Shown here piece after piece: positions 40,117 through 48,942 of a DNA stretch of 64,000 bases. Position numbers and translations under genes: made by a program. Source of the stretch: Sphingomonas faeni (lineage in GTDB: Bacteria > Pseudomonadota > Alphaproteobacteria > Sphingomonadales > Sphingomonadaceae); the NCBI RefSeq assembly GCF_030817315.1, contig NZ_JAUSZF010000001.1, positions 2,526,501 to 2,590,500 of the forward strand. Reading direction: 5' to 3'. The notes beneath the pieces were generated by a model. It was not told the origin of the DNA. It worked only from the letters and a program-made list of their open reading frames with translations, and did not search any database. Position 1 is the stretch's first letter; the number at the start of each line of letters is the position of its first letter.

Positions 40117-40648
40117 GGCTTCACAACCCTTACGTGGATGTTGGTGATGCTCATCTGCTTGAGCAGTTCAGTGCCTTGGTTTTCTCAACGGGCGTGGGGA
40201 CCTCCCACGTCCCGATCAGACGGTGTTGTGCTAATACCTCCGACTGCCGCAAGATCTGAGCCCGCGAGCGAGGCCTGTTTACGACAGCCCATTTTCGGTC
40301 GATCATATAATCGCCCTGAATGCCGTCAAACTTCACCGGCCGCTTCGAACCGTCGGCCATCGTCCGCATCAACGTTGGCGCCTGCCCGGCACGCGCGCCG
40401 GGCGCCGAGTCGTTATAGGACTTCCAGGGCTTGTTTGACTTGGTCGCCTCCTTGACCCAGCCGATTTGCGGCGGGTCAAAGGTTACACGCGGCTTCGCGA
40501 TAGGGAATCGGTGCAATGCGGCAGCCTTGGAGAGCACCGCCCCCGGCGCTACCGCCAGTGCAACGTTCCCAGCAACCTTTCCCGTGGCGCGACCGATGTC
40601 CCGCGACGAGGCGTTGGCGACGGCATGCGCTGATGCGCAGCCTATCGG
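40113..40648 (-). pseudogene. Polymorphic-toxin C-terminal nuclease remnant, 5'-truncated and frameshifted
   Basis: Open from about 40648 with no ATG (only a GTG at 40537). It encodes a linker, then KFDGIQGDYMIDRKWAVVN and SQAEVL-like RQSEVLAQHRLIGTWEVPTP, which resembles restriction-endonuclease-fold toxin tails (IDRK as the E/D-x-K motif). The frame ends at 40151 with an unrelated tail (KTKALNCSSR). Shifting frame at the AAAA run near 40181-40185 restores a natural end, NQGTELLKQMSITNIHVRVV then KP, whose stop overlaps the immunity ATG. The upstream end lies 25 nt from the tRNA-Thr 3' end. So both 5' loss and a frameshift are indicated; a homopolymer sequencing error could explain the latter. 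Confidence 0.65.
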
Positions 40649-40673
40649 CTACAACACGCAATGCTTAACGAAG

Positions 40674-40749
40674 TGGTGCCGCTTACAGGACTCGAACCTG
40701 TGACCCCCGCATTACGAATGCGATGCTCTACCAGCTGAGCTAAAGCGGC
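40674..40749 (-). tRNA. tRNA-Thr (CGU)
   Basis: Cloverleaf on the minus strand, 76 nt including the encoded CCA. Acceptor GCCGCTT/AAGCGGC, D arm AGCTCAGCTGGTAGAGC, anticodon stem-loop with loop TTCGTAA giving anticodon CGT, variable GGGTC, T arm ACAGGTTCGAGTCCTGT. Discriminator base A. The anticodon CGU reads ACG, threonine. Confidence 0.97.
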
Positions 40750-40885
40750 CCGATGACGGGGATGTACCCGGTCGAGGGGGCGGCAACTACCAGCGGTTTT
40801 GCGGGCTGACAAGCGGTTTGCGAGTTTACTCGGTCTTTACCAGACGCGATGCACAAACGTGGCGACGATACGGGGATGTTTGGGC

Positions 40886-42064
40886 ATGACGACGGCACGC
40901 GGCGTAGAGGGCGGACGCACAGCGGGCGTGGCTGGCGTTGCGCTTGTGGGCGCGACGGCGGGAACCGTAGATGGCGATGCGCGCGATTCGGCGGACGCGG
41001 GCGTCAACGACGTTATGTTCGATCTCGGCGGCGACGAGCGTCGGATGCATGTGCGTGCTTATAATCACTGGGTGTCGCTGCTCGACGGACACCCCTATCC
41101 GCCGATCGCGAACCTCGAGCCCGAGACGATCACCGATTTCGGCCCGCACAGCGTGCTGCTCGATTTCAGCCACGGCATGGGCGACCCGAAGATCGCGTAT
41201 CTCGGTCGCGCCCTGCGCGAGGAATGCGGGCTGGAGGGGCCGATCGCGACGATCGCCGACGTGCCGAACCGGTCGTTGCTGTCGCGGCTGACCGATCATT
41301 ACCTCCAGATCATCGCCAATCGCGCGCCTATCGGGTTCGAGGCGGAATTCGTCAGCAGCCGGGGGCGCACGACGCTGTACCGTGGGATCCTGATGCCGTT
41401 CGCATCGGGCGGCGAGACGATCGACTTCATCTTCGGCGTGATCAACTGGAAGGAACTCGCGGACGCCGACCTGCAGGCGATGCTGTCGGCCGAGTTGGAC
41501 GCCGCCGTCCGCGCGACGCCGGAGGTCTCGGGCGACGCCGCGCAGGTCTGGGCCGATGGACCGAGCGGTGGCTTCGCGAGCGCGGCGCCGGTCATGCAGG
41601 ATCTCGTGCTCGACGAACCCCTGCCCTCGGATACGCTGCCCTCGGATACGCTGCCCTCGGATACGCTGCCCTCGGGGACAGTGCCGACCGGACCGCTGGG
41701 CGAGCAACTGGCGATGGCGCGTGAAAACGCCGCGCATTTCCGTGCCGCCGAAGCCCGCAGCCGCGCCGCGCTCCACCGGGCATTGGGCCGGGCCCATGAT
41801 TTTGCCGTCGCGGCCGAGCATGAAGGCGACGATCTCGCTGCCCTGCTGTCCACCGCGTGCCTGCCGGGCGAGGCTGCGGCGATGGCGCAGATCGTCAAAC
41901 TCGTCTTCGGCGCCAATTTCGATGCGGGCCGACTCGCGACGTTCACCGACGTGCTGCGGCATGCCCGGCGTCTCCATGTGCCGATCGGCGGGCTGCCGAG
42001 CTTTCTCGACGGCTATGATGGCGACCTGACCGCGATCGCCACCGCGGAGCGCGCCGCGGCTTAG
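40886..42064 (+). CDS. PAS-domain protein
   Basis: 392 residues from the ATG at 40886. The sensor part at about 55-185 (MHVRAYNHWVSLLDGHPYPP, GPHSVLLDFSHGMGDPKIAY, then YRGILMPFASGG and FIFGVINWKEL) fits the PAS_5 group of alphaproteobacteria. After a Pro/Ser/Asp/Thr repeat (about 246-265) comes an Ala-rich helical region to the end. No kinase, GGDEF or DNA-binding domain follows. ATG at about 41015 (MFDLGGDERRM) is an alternative start. It precedes gdh by 76 nt on the same strand. Confidence 0.75.
   Translation: MTTARGVEGGRTAGVAGVALVGATAGTVDGDARDSADAGVNDVMFDLGGDERRMHVRAYNHWVSLLDGHPYPPIANLEPETITDFGPHSVLLDFSHGMGDPKIAYLGRALREECGLEGPIATIADVPNRSLLSRLTDHYLQIIANRAPIGFEAEFVSSRGRTTLYRGILMPFASGGETIDFIFGVINWKELADADLQAMLSAELDAAVRATPEVSGDAAQVWADGPSGGFASAAPVMQDLVLDEPLPSDTLPSDTLPSDTLPSGTVPTGPLGEQLAMARENAAHFRAAEARSRAALHRALGRAHDFAVAAEHEGDDLAALLSTACLPGEAAAMAQIVKLVFGANFDAGRLATFTDVLRHARRLHVPIGGLPSFLDGYDGDLTAIATAERAAA
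41621..41677 (+). repeat. 15-bp tandem repeat inside the PAS gene
   Basis: Three exact copies of CTGCCCTCGGATACG (41621, 41636, 41651) and a partial fourth, encoding LPSDT repeats. In-frame, so copy-number change would only alter linker length. Confidence 0.95.
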
Positions 42065-42140
42065 GTGCGGCGCAGCATATCCCTTCGCACCTGCCACAAG
42101 CCTTGAGATAGGCGAATAGCGGGCGCATAGGCCCGGACCT

Positions 42141-45100
42141 ATGGCGAACCAATCGTTGAAAACGCTCACCGAAACCCTTGCGGGCCGGTTGACCGAACGG
42201 GCCCTTCCGGGCGAACTCAAGGACTTCGGGGCAGCGGAGGTCGCGCAGGCCGCGGCGTTCGTGGCCGCGACCGCTGCGCACCGCGACGACGGTGCGCCGG
42301 CGATCGCGATCGAGCCGATCAGTGCGGACGACACGCGGCGGCGCATGCGCCTCGCGATCGTCAACGACGACATGCCGTTCCTGGTCGATTCGATCGCTGC
42401 GGCAATCGGCGCGCAGGATATCGCGGTCGATCGGATCATCCACCCCGTCGTCCGAACGACGCGGACGCCCGATGGCACGCTGCACGCGATCGACGCGGAC
42501 GGCCAGGGCGCAGGCCGCCCCGAATCGATGATCTATCTGGAGATGGAGCGCGCCGACGCACGCGACCGTCGCGGACTGATCGAGGACCTGACCGCGGTGC
42601 TGGCCGACGTCCGCGCGGCGGTGACCGACTGGCGCGCGATGCAGGCCGCGCTCGACGACGATATCGCCAAGCTGCCCGAGGGCGAAGGCGCGGCATTGCT
42701 GCAGTGGTTCCTCGACGGGCATCTTACGCTGCTCGGCCATCAGGTCTGGCATCGCGACGGCAGCAGCGGCGCGGCGCTCGGTATTGCGCGCAACGAACAC
42801 CGCGTGCCGATCCTCGCCGAAGCCTCGCGTGCGCTGGCGATCGAGTGGTTCGAGGCGGGCAACGATGCGCCGTTGCTGCTGAAGTCGAATTTGATCTCGA
42901 CGGTGCACCGCGCCGTGCCGCTCGACCTCGTTGTCGTGCCGGTGATGGAGGGCGCGACGGTTGCCGGGCTGTCGATCTACAGCGGCCTGTGGACCAGCGC
43001 CGCGCTGGCCGCTATGCCGCGCGACGTGCCGGTGCTGCGCACGCGCCTCGCCGCGATGAAGGCCAAGTTCGGGTTCGATCCGCGCGGTCATGCGGGCAAG
43101 GCGCTGACGCATGCGTTCACCGCGCTGCCGCACGACCTGGTGATCGCGTTCGCACCCGATGCGCTGGAAGACCTCGCGCTGACCGCGATGAGCCTCGCGG
43201 ATCGGCCGCGGCCCGCGCTCGTCTTGGTCCAGTCGGCGCTCGGGCGTCATTTGTTCGGGTTCGTCTGGCTACCGCGCGACGACGTCACCACCAGCCGCCG
43301 CGTCGCGATCGGCGACATGCTGGCCGAGGCGGCGAATGCGAGCATCCTGAACTGGTCGATCGCGCTGGAGGACGGCGAGGTCGCGATGATCCGCTACACG
43401 CTCGATCTGCGCGGCGAGGGACGGATGCCCGACGCCGCGCCGCTCGCGCTCCGGTTGCAGCGGATGGTGCGCGGCTGGGTGTCCGACGTCGAGGCAGCCT
43501 TGATCGAGACGTTGCCGCCCCCGCGCGCCGCGCGGCTTGCGCTGAAATGGGCGGCCGCGTTCCCCCAGAATTACCGCAACCTCAGCACGCCTGCCGAGGC
43601 CGCCGAGGATATCCAGCGGATCGCCGCGCTGACCGACCCGGATGCGCGTGGTGTGCGTCTCGTACCCAGCGAAGCCGGCGCCGATCCGCAGCTTAAGATC
43701 TACAAGCTCGGCGGCGCGTTGCCGCTGTCCGACGCCGTCCCGGTGCTGGAGAATTTTGGCTTCCGCGTGATCGGCGAATTGCCGACGCGGTTGCGCGACG
43801 ACAGCGTGCCGTTCGTGCATGATTTCGTGCTGGAGGCGAACGCCGCCGCGCAGCAGAGCGACGCGAGCATCCTGGAAGGCGCGATCGCGGCGGTGCTGGA
43901 GGGCGCGGCCGAGAATGATGCGTTCAACCGGCTGATCGTCGAACTCGGCATGCGTCCCGAGGCGATCGTGCTGTTCCGCGCGTGGTTCCGGTATCTGCGC
44001 CAGGCGGGACTTCCGTACGGGCTGACCACCGTGGTGGACGCGCTGCGACGTGCACCAAAGGTCGCCGCCGCCCTGATCGCGCGCTTCACCGCGGTCCATC
44101 ATCCCGATCATCCGGGCAATGCGATCGAGGCGGACCAGGCGATCGAAGCGGGCCTCGACGCGGTCACTGCGATCGACGACGACCGTATCCTGCGCGCCTA
44201 TCGCAACCTGATCGCGGCGACATTGCGCACCAACGCGTTCACGCCTGCCGCGTCGGAAGCGCTCGCGTTCAAGCTCGACAGCCATCTGATCCCCGGCCTC
44301 CCTGCCCCCGTGCCGTGGCGCGAAGTGTGGGTCTATTCGCCTCGTGTCGAAGGCATCCACCTCCGCGCCGGCCCGGTCGCGCGTGGCGGCCTGCGCTGGT
44401 CCGATCGTCGCGACGATTTTCGCACCGAGATTCTCGGGCTGATGAAGGCGCAGCGCGTCAAGAACGCCGTCATCGTGCCGACCGGTGCGAAGGGTGGCTT
44501 CTATCCAAAACAACTCCCTGCCCCGTCGAACCGCGATGCATGGTTGGCCGAGGGCACCGAGAGCTACCGGATCTTCATCCGCACCTTGCTGTCGATCACC
44601 GACAACATCGTCGAGGGCAAGGTGGTCCATCCCGACGGCGTGACGATCCTCGACGGCGAGGACCCGTATTTCGTGGTCGCCGCCGACAAGGGCACCGCGA
44701 CGTTCAGCGACGTGGCGAACGCGCTCGCACTCGAACGCGGCTATTGGCTGGGCGACGCGTTCGCCTCCGGTGGCTCGGTCGGCTACGACCACAAGGCGAT
44801 GGGGATCACTGCCAAGGGCGCGTGGCTCAGCGTGCAGCGGCACTTCGCCGAACGCGGCCTCGACGTGCAGAGCGAGAGCATCACCGTCGTCGGTTGCGGC
44901 GACATGTCGGGCGACGTGTTCGGCAACGGCATGCTGCTATCGAAGACGCTGAAGGTCATCGCGGCGTTCGATCACCGCCACATCTTCCTCGATCCCGATC
45001 CCGATCCCGCGACCAGCTGGGACGAGCGCAACCGGATGTTCGCGCTGCCGCGGTCGAGCTGGGCAGATTACGACACCGCGCTCATCTCGAAGGGCGGCGG

Positions 45101-46757
45101 CGTGTTCGCGCGCACCGACAAGGTCGTGAAACTCTCGCCGGAAGTCCAAGCTGCGCTCGGCGTGACCGTGAGCGAGATGGAGCCCGGCGCACTGATCTCT
45201 GCGATCCTCAAGGCGCCGGCCGACCTGCTCTGGTTCGGCGGCATCGGCACCTATGTGAAGGCCGCGTCCGAGGCGAACGTCGCGGTCGGCGATCCGGCCA
45301 ACGACCGGTTGCGCGTCAATGCCGAGGATTTGCGCGTGATCGCGATCGGCGAGGGCGCGAACCTGGGCGTCACGCAGGCGGCGCGCATCGCGTTCTCGGC
45401 GCGCGGCGGGCGGATCAACACCGACTTCATCGACAATTCGGCAGGCGTCGACTGCTCGGATAACGAGGTGAACATCAAGATCGCGCTCAACCGCGAGATG
45501 ATCGAGGGGCGCCTGGGGTACGAGGACCGCAATACGCTGCTCGCCAGCATGACCGACGACGTCGCGCATCTGGTGCTGGAGGACAACCGCCTCCAGACGC
45601 TCGCGCTGTCGATAGCCGAGGCGGACGGCGCGGTCGCGGTGCCGAGCTATGTGCGCGTGATCGAGATATTCGAGGGCGCGGGCCGGCTCGATCGGGCGGT
45701 CGAGGGGCTCGCGTCGAACGACATCCTGCTCCGTCGCGGACAGGACGGGCTGGGCCTTACGCGTCCCGAACTCGCCGTGCTGCTGGCAACCGCCAAGCTC
45801 GGGTTGCAGGATGCGATCGAGCATGGCGACATCGCCAAGGACGATGCGCTCAAGCCCGATCTGCACGCCGCTTTCCCGGCGGCGATGCGCGAGCGTTTCG
45901 CGACGGCAATCGACGAGCACCGGCTGCGGCCCGAGATCGTCGCGACCAAGCTCGCCAACCGAATCGTCAACCGGCTGGGGATCCTCTACCCGTTCGAGCT
46001 GGCGGAAGAGGAAGGCGCGGCGATGGGCGATATCGCGGCGATGTTCGTCGTCGCCGAACGCCTGTTCGACCTACCCGCCTTGTGGGCGGAGATCGAGACG
46101 GCGGTGATGCCCGAGGCGGCGCGGATCGCGCTGTTCGACGAGGTGGCGGTCGCGACCCGCTCGCAGATCGCCGATCTGTTGCGCGTGTCGGCGCCGGGCA
46201 CTGCGCCGGGCGACGTGCTCGCACGGCTGGCAAAGGGGATCACGCAGCTCGACAGCCAGACCGCGGCATTGCTGCTCGAAGAGGCGAGCGCGCAGAGCAG
46301 CCGCATCGCGGGCCAGCTCGAAGCGGTCGGCGCGCCCGGTGATCTTGTGCGGAAGGTTGTCCGCCTGTTCGAGATGGATGGCGCGGTCGGGCTGGCCGAT
46401 CTTGGGCAGCGGATGGCGCTCGACGAGGCGGTCCTCACGCGCGCGTTCACGCATCTCGGGCAGGCGCTGGGGCTGGATTGGGCGCAGGCGAACGCGGCGC
46501 GGATCAGCCCGACCGATCCTTGGGAGCGGTTGCTGATCGCCGGTCTCGCGCGTGATTTCCAGCAGTTGCGGCTGGAGTTCCTGGCGCGCCGCGGGGCGCA
46601 GGATCCGCAGGGTGCGGTGGAGGCTTGGCTGCTGGCGAACGCCACCCGCGTCGCGCAGTTCAAGGCAGTCATCGACCGCGCGCGTCATGCGGCGGTTCCC
46701 AACGCGGCGATGCTGGCGCAGATCGCCGGGCAAGCGCGCGTGTTGTTGGGGCGGTAA
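42141..46757 (+). CDS. NAD-specific glutamate dehydrogenase, large (GdhB) type
   Basis: Giant NAD-GDH of the roughly 180-kDa class, 1538 residues, converting glutamate to 2-oxoglutarate. Long N-terminal regulatory region with ACT-like segments (to about 700). Catalytic core: ARGGLRWSDRRDDFRTEILG, then KNAVIVPTGAKGGFYPKQLP near residue 775-790 (active-site Lys), GCGDMSGDVFGNGMLLS, and the NAD domain with FGGIGTYVKA and IGEGANLGVTQAARI. The helical C-terminus runs to the end. Single gene, own promoter likely in the 76 nt after the PAS gene. Confidence 0.96.
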   Translation: MANQSLKTLTETLAGRLTERALPGELKDFGAAEVAQAAAFVAATAAHRDDGAPAIAIEPISADDTRRRMRLAIVNDDMPFLVDSIAAAIGAQDIAVDRIIHPVVRTTRTPDGTLHAIDADGQGAGRPESMIYLEMERADARDRRGLIEDLTAVLADVRAAVTDWRAMQAALDDDIAKLPEGEGAALLQWFLDGHLTLLGHQVWHRDGSSGAALGIARNEHRVPILAEASRALAIEWFEAGNDAPLLLKSNLISTVHRAVPLDLVVVPVMEGATVAGLSIYSGLWTSAALAAMPRDVPVLRTRLAAMKAKFGFDPRGHAGKALTHAFTALPHDLVIAFAPDALEDLALTAMSLADRPRPALVLVQSALGRHLFGFVWLPRDDVTTSRRVAIGDMLAEAANASILNWSIALEDGEVAMIRYTLDLRGEGRMPDAAPLALRLQRMVRGWVSDVEAALIETLPPPRAARLALKWAAAFPQNYRNLSTPAEAAEDIQRIAALTDPDARGVRLVPSEAGADPQLKIYKLGGALPLSDAVPVLENFGFRVIGELPTRLRDDSVPFVHDFVLEANAAAQQSDASILEGAIAAVLEGAAENDAFNRLIVELGMRPEAIVLFRAWFRYLRQAGLPYGLTTVVDALRRAPKVAAALIARFTAVHHPDHPGNAIEADQAIEAGLDAVTAIDDDRILRAYRNLIAATLRTNAFTPAASEALAFKLDSHLIPGLPAPVPWREVWVYSPRVEGIHLRAGPVARGGLRWSDRRDDFRTEILGLMKAQRVKNAVIVPTGAKGGFYPKQLPAPSNRDAWLAEGTESYRIFIRTLLSITDNIVEGKVVHPDGVTILDGEDPYFVVAADKGTATFSDVANALALERGYWLGDAFASGGSVGYDHKAMGITAKGAWLSVQRHFAERGLDVQSESITVVGCGDMSGDVFGNGMLLSKTLKVIAAFDHRHIFLDPDPDPATSWDERNRMFALPRSSWADYDTALISKGGGVFARTDKVVKLSPEVQAALGVTVSEMEPGALISAILKAPADLLWFGGIGTYVKAASEANVAVGDPANDRLRVNAEDLRVIAIGEGANLGVTQAARIAFSARGGRINTDFIDNSAGVDCSDNEVNIKIALNREMIEGRLGYEDRNTLLASMTDDVAHLVLEDNRLQTLALSIAEADGAVAVPSYVRVIEIFEGAGRLDRAVEGLASNDILLRRGQDGLGLTRPELAVLLATAKLGLQDAIEHGDIAKDDALKPDLHAAFPAAMRERFATAIDEHRLRPEIVATKLANRIVNRLGILYPFELAEEEGAAMGDIAAMFVVAERLFDLPALWAEIETAVMPEAARIALFDEVAVATRSQIADLLRVSAPGTAPGDVLARLAKGITQLDSQTAALLLEEASAQSSRIAGQLEAVGAPGDLVRKVVRLFEMDGAVGLADLGQRMALDEAVLTRAFTHLGQALGLDWAQANAARISPTDPWERLLIAGLARDFQQLRLEFLARRGAQDPQGAVEAWLLANATRVAQFKAVIDRARHAAVPNAAMLAQIAGQARVLLGR

Positions 46758-46758
46758 A

Positions 46759-46895
46759 CCCTTCTCCCTTCAGGGGAGAGGGAGGGGCCCGCGCGCGCTT
46801 GCGCGTGAGAGGGTGAGGGCACGCCAGCCAAGGCACGTGCCCTCACCCTCCCGTCGCAAGAGCTCCTCCTTCCCTCTCCCCTAAGGGAGAGGGAA
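46759..46895. repeat. Palindromic element, family B copy 2
   Basis: CCTTCTCCCTTCAGGGGAGA then GGGAGGGGCCC and GAGAGGGTGAGGGCACG on the left; CGTGCCCTCACCCTCCCG and CCCTCTCCCCTAAGGGAGAG on the right. It fills the gap between the convergent gdh and PepSY genes. Confidence 0.85.
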
Positions 46896-46898
46896 AGC

Positions 46899-48005
46899 TT
46901 ATGCCGCGCGTCGTGCTGCCAGTTCCGCCTTCCACCCACGCGCACGCCACCACATGATCACTCCGGTCACCGCCAGCACGGCCGGCAAGATCCCGCCCAG
47001 AAAAATGATCGCCTGCCACAGCGCGCCCATGTCGGTGCCATCGTGGATCCGTCGCATCCACCGCGCTACGCCACCCTGAGGTCGCGCGGGTGCCGCGGTC
47101 GCGCCGCCGGTGTCGTCGGCCACCTTCACGCCGATCGGCGAGCCCCTACCCTGAAACGTAACTGTCCAATCGGCGCTGAGGCTGGTCGGCCACGCGACGC
47201 TCCGCAACGGTGCATTATCGACGATACCCCGCGCCTTGCCGATCGCCACCGCCAGCGGCTGCGCGGGCGACGCCAAGGGCCGCGCCCGCATTATCGCTCC
47301 ACGATCGGGCCCGCTTCTCGGCCGCAATGCCTCGCCCGTGATCTTCCCGAAGAACTGCGGAAACGAAATCCACGCGCCGGTCAGCGACAGCACGAACAGC
47401 GGTAGCGCGATCCAGAAGCCAAACAGATGGTGCAGGTTGGTCTCGACGTCGCGGTGCCGCCTGAACCGAAGCCCGCGCGTCCATTTGCCGACCGTCGGCC
47501 ACCACAGCCAGAGCCCGGTGAAGCACGACACCATCATCGCCACGCCGATCCAGCCGACGATCGAGCGGCCGACGCCGGGCAGTTGCAGGCTCCCGTGCAG
47601 GACATGGAGGAACCGGACGAGCCCGCCGTTCGACGGCGACACCTCCAGCACGCGCGCGGTCGGCGGATCGAGATACACCATCGTTCGTTGCGGCGGCCCC
47701 GGCCGGGAAGGCGCACTGACCGCGCTTGCAGCGACGATCACGGGGCCGCCGTCTTCGGGCATCGTCAGCGTCGCGATCCGCTCGCCATGTTTTAGCACCG
47801 CGCGCGCCGCCGCGACATAGCTGTCGGGCCCGACCACGGTCTTTCCGGTAACTGCATAGCGCGCCGGATCGACGATCCGGTCGAGCGCGTCGTGCCACAC
47901 CAGCGCCGCGCCGCTCAGCGACAGCGGAATGATCAGGATCGCCAGCGCCAGCCCGATCCACTTGTGGACCTGGAACCACGCCCGTCGCATCGCCAGCTTG
48001 CTCAT
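46899..48005 (-). CDS. PepSY-associated TM domain protein (PiuB-like)
   Basis: 368-residue inner-membrane protein with four hydrophobic helices (about 18-38, 150-170, 195-218, 335-357). PepSY_TM signatures: WFQVHKWIGLALAILIIPLS near the N-terminus, FLHVLHGSL, ETNLHHLFGFWIALPLFVLS, and RRIHDGTDMGALWQAIIFLG. The paired His residues are likely heme ligands, as in the siderophore-iron reductase group. It is the last gene of an iron-uptake block behind the TonB receptor and PiuC. Confidence 0.87.
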   Translation of the reverse strand: MSKLAMRRAWFQVHKWIGLALAILIIPLSLSGAALVWHDALDRIVDPARYAVTGKTVVGPDSYVAAARAVLKHGERIATLTMPEDGGPVIVAASAVSAPSRPGPPQRTMVYLDPPTARVLEVSPSNGGLVRFLHVLHGSLQLPGVGRSIVGWIGVAMMVSCFTGLWLWWPTVGKWTRGLRFRRHRDVETNLHHLFGFWIALPLFVLSLTGAWISFPQFFGKITGEALRPRSGPDRGAIMRARPLASPAQPLAVAIGKARGIVDNAPLRSVAWPTSLSADWTVTFQGRGSPIGVKVADDTGGATAAPARPQGGVARWMRRIHDGTDMGALWQAIIFLGGILPAVLAVTGVIMWWRARGWKAELAARRAA

Positions 48006-48080
48006 TATCTACTCCCCAAGGGCGTGGAGCGTGGCATGGGGACTAGGCGCAAGTCCACAACCGTCGCCCCACATGCAACT

Positions 48081-48192
48081 GCTCCCCTCCCTGGAAGGGA
48101 GGGGTTGGGGGTGGGTCGGCCGGCTTTGGTCGCGACGTCTGGACATGCGGAAACCGACCCACCCCCGGCCCCTCCCTTCCAGGGAGGGGAGC
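48081..48192. repeat. Palindromic doublet, family A copy 4
   Basis: GCTCCCCTCCCTGGAAGGGA then GGGGTTGGGGGTGGGTCGG faces CCGACCCACCCCCGGCCCCT then CCCTTCCAGGGAGGGGAGC. The outer arms are perfect inverted repeats. Located between PiuC and the PepSY gene, i.e. inside the iron block. Confidence 0.92.
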
Positions 48193-48200
48193 AGAAGGGA

Positions 48201-48884
48201 TCAAGCGTCGGCCCAGCGGCGCAGGAGGTTGTGATACACCCCTGTCAGCCGCACGGTCGCCGGATCGCCCTGGCCTTGTGTGGCCGCGACCGCTTGCACG
48301 CCCTGATCCAGATCGAACAGGATCCGCCGCGCACCGTCGTCGCGGACCATCGACTGCAGCCAGAAGAACGACGCGGTGCGGACTCCTCGAGTGACTGGCG
48401 TGACGCGGTGCAGGCTCGACGCCGGATACAACACCATATGCCCCGCAGGCAGCTTGACGCTCTGCGGCCCGAACTGATCCTCGATCACCAGTTCGCCGCC
48501 GTCATAGGTCTCGGGATCGGCGAGGAAGAGCGTTGCGGACAGGTCGCTGCGGATACGAAAGTCGGTGCCGCGCTTCATCCGGATCGCGTTGTCGATGTGA
48601 AGCCCGAAATCCTGTCCGCCAGCGTACCGGTTGAACAGCGGCGGGAACACTTTCAGCGGAAGCGCGGCCGCAACGAACAGCGCGGACCGGCCGAGCGCGT
48701 CGAGGATTATCCCGCCAGCCTGCTGCGCGGCCGCCGAATCCTCGGGCAATTGCTCGTTCCGCTTGGCCAGCGCAGATTGCGGCCCCGACGTGGCATTGCC
48801 GTCGATCCAGTCCGCCGCGTCGATCAGCGCGCGGACACGGGTGACGCCGGCAGCATCGAGGACGTCGGGGATCGCGATCAACAT
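48201..48884 (-). CDS. Fe(II)/2-oxoglutarate PKHD-type hydroxylase (PiuC/YbiX)
   Basis: 227-residue non-heme iron dioxygenase. Facial triad H96-x-D98 (GLHIDNA) and H159 (SLHRVTPV), 2-oxoglutarate Arg169 ([10 protein letters not shown]). [12 protein letters not shown] and DGGELVIED are typical of PiuC. Members are Fur-controlled and sit with TonB siderophore receptors, as here (58 nt after the receptor). Exact substrate unknown. Confidence 0.93.
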   Translation of the reverse strand: MLIAIPDVLDAAGVTRVRALIDAADWIDGNATSGPQSALAKRNEQLPEDSAAAQQAGGIILDALGRSALFVAAALPLKVFPPLFNRYAGGQDFGLHIDNAIRMKRGTDFRIRSDLSATLFLADPETYDGGELVIEDQFGPQSVKLPAGHMVLYPASSLHRVTPVTRGVRTASFFWLQSMVRDDGARRILFDLDQGVQAVAATQGQGDPATVRLTGVYHNLLRRWADA

Positions 48885-48942
48885 GGCATCACTCTAGAAT
48901 GCGGCGGCGATACCGGCAAACTGCCCGCACCGCCGCCGAGCC

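Noticed and set aside
40113..40749. Prophage or integrative element at tRNA-Thr
   Set aside because: There is a tRNA and foreign-looking toxin sequence, but no integrase, no repeated tRNA 3' end and no phage genes in the window.
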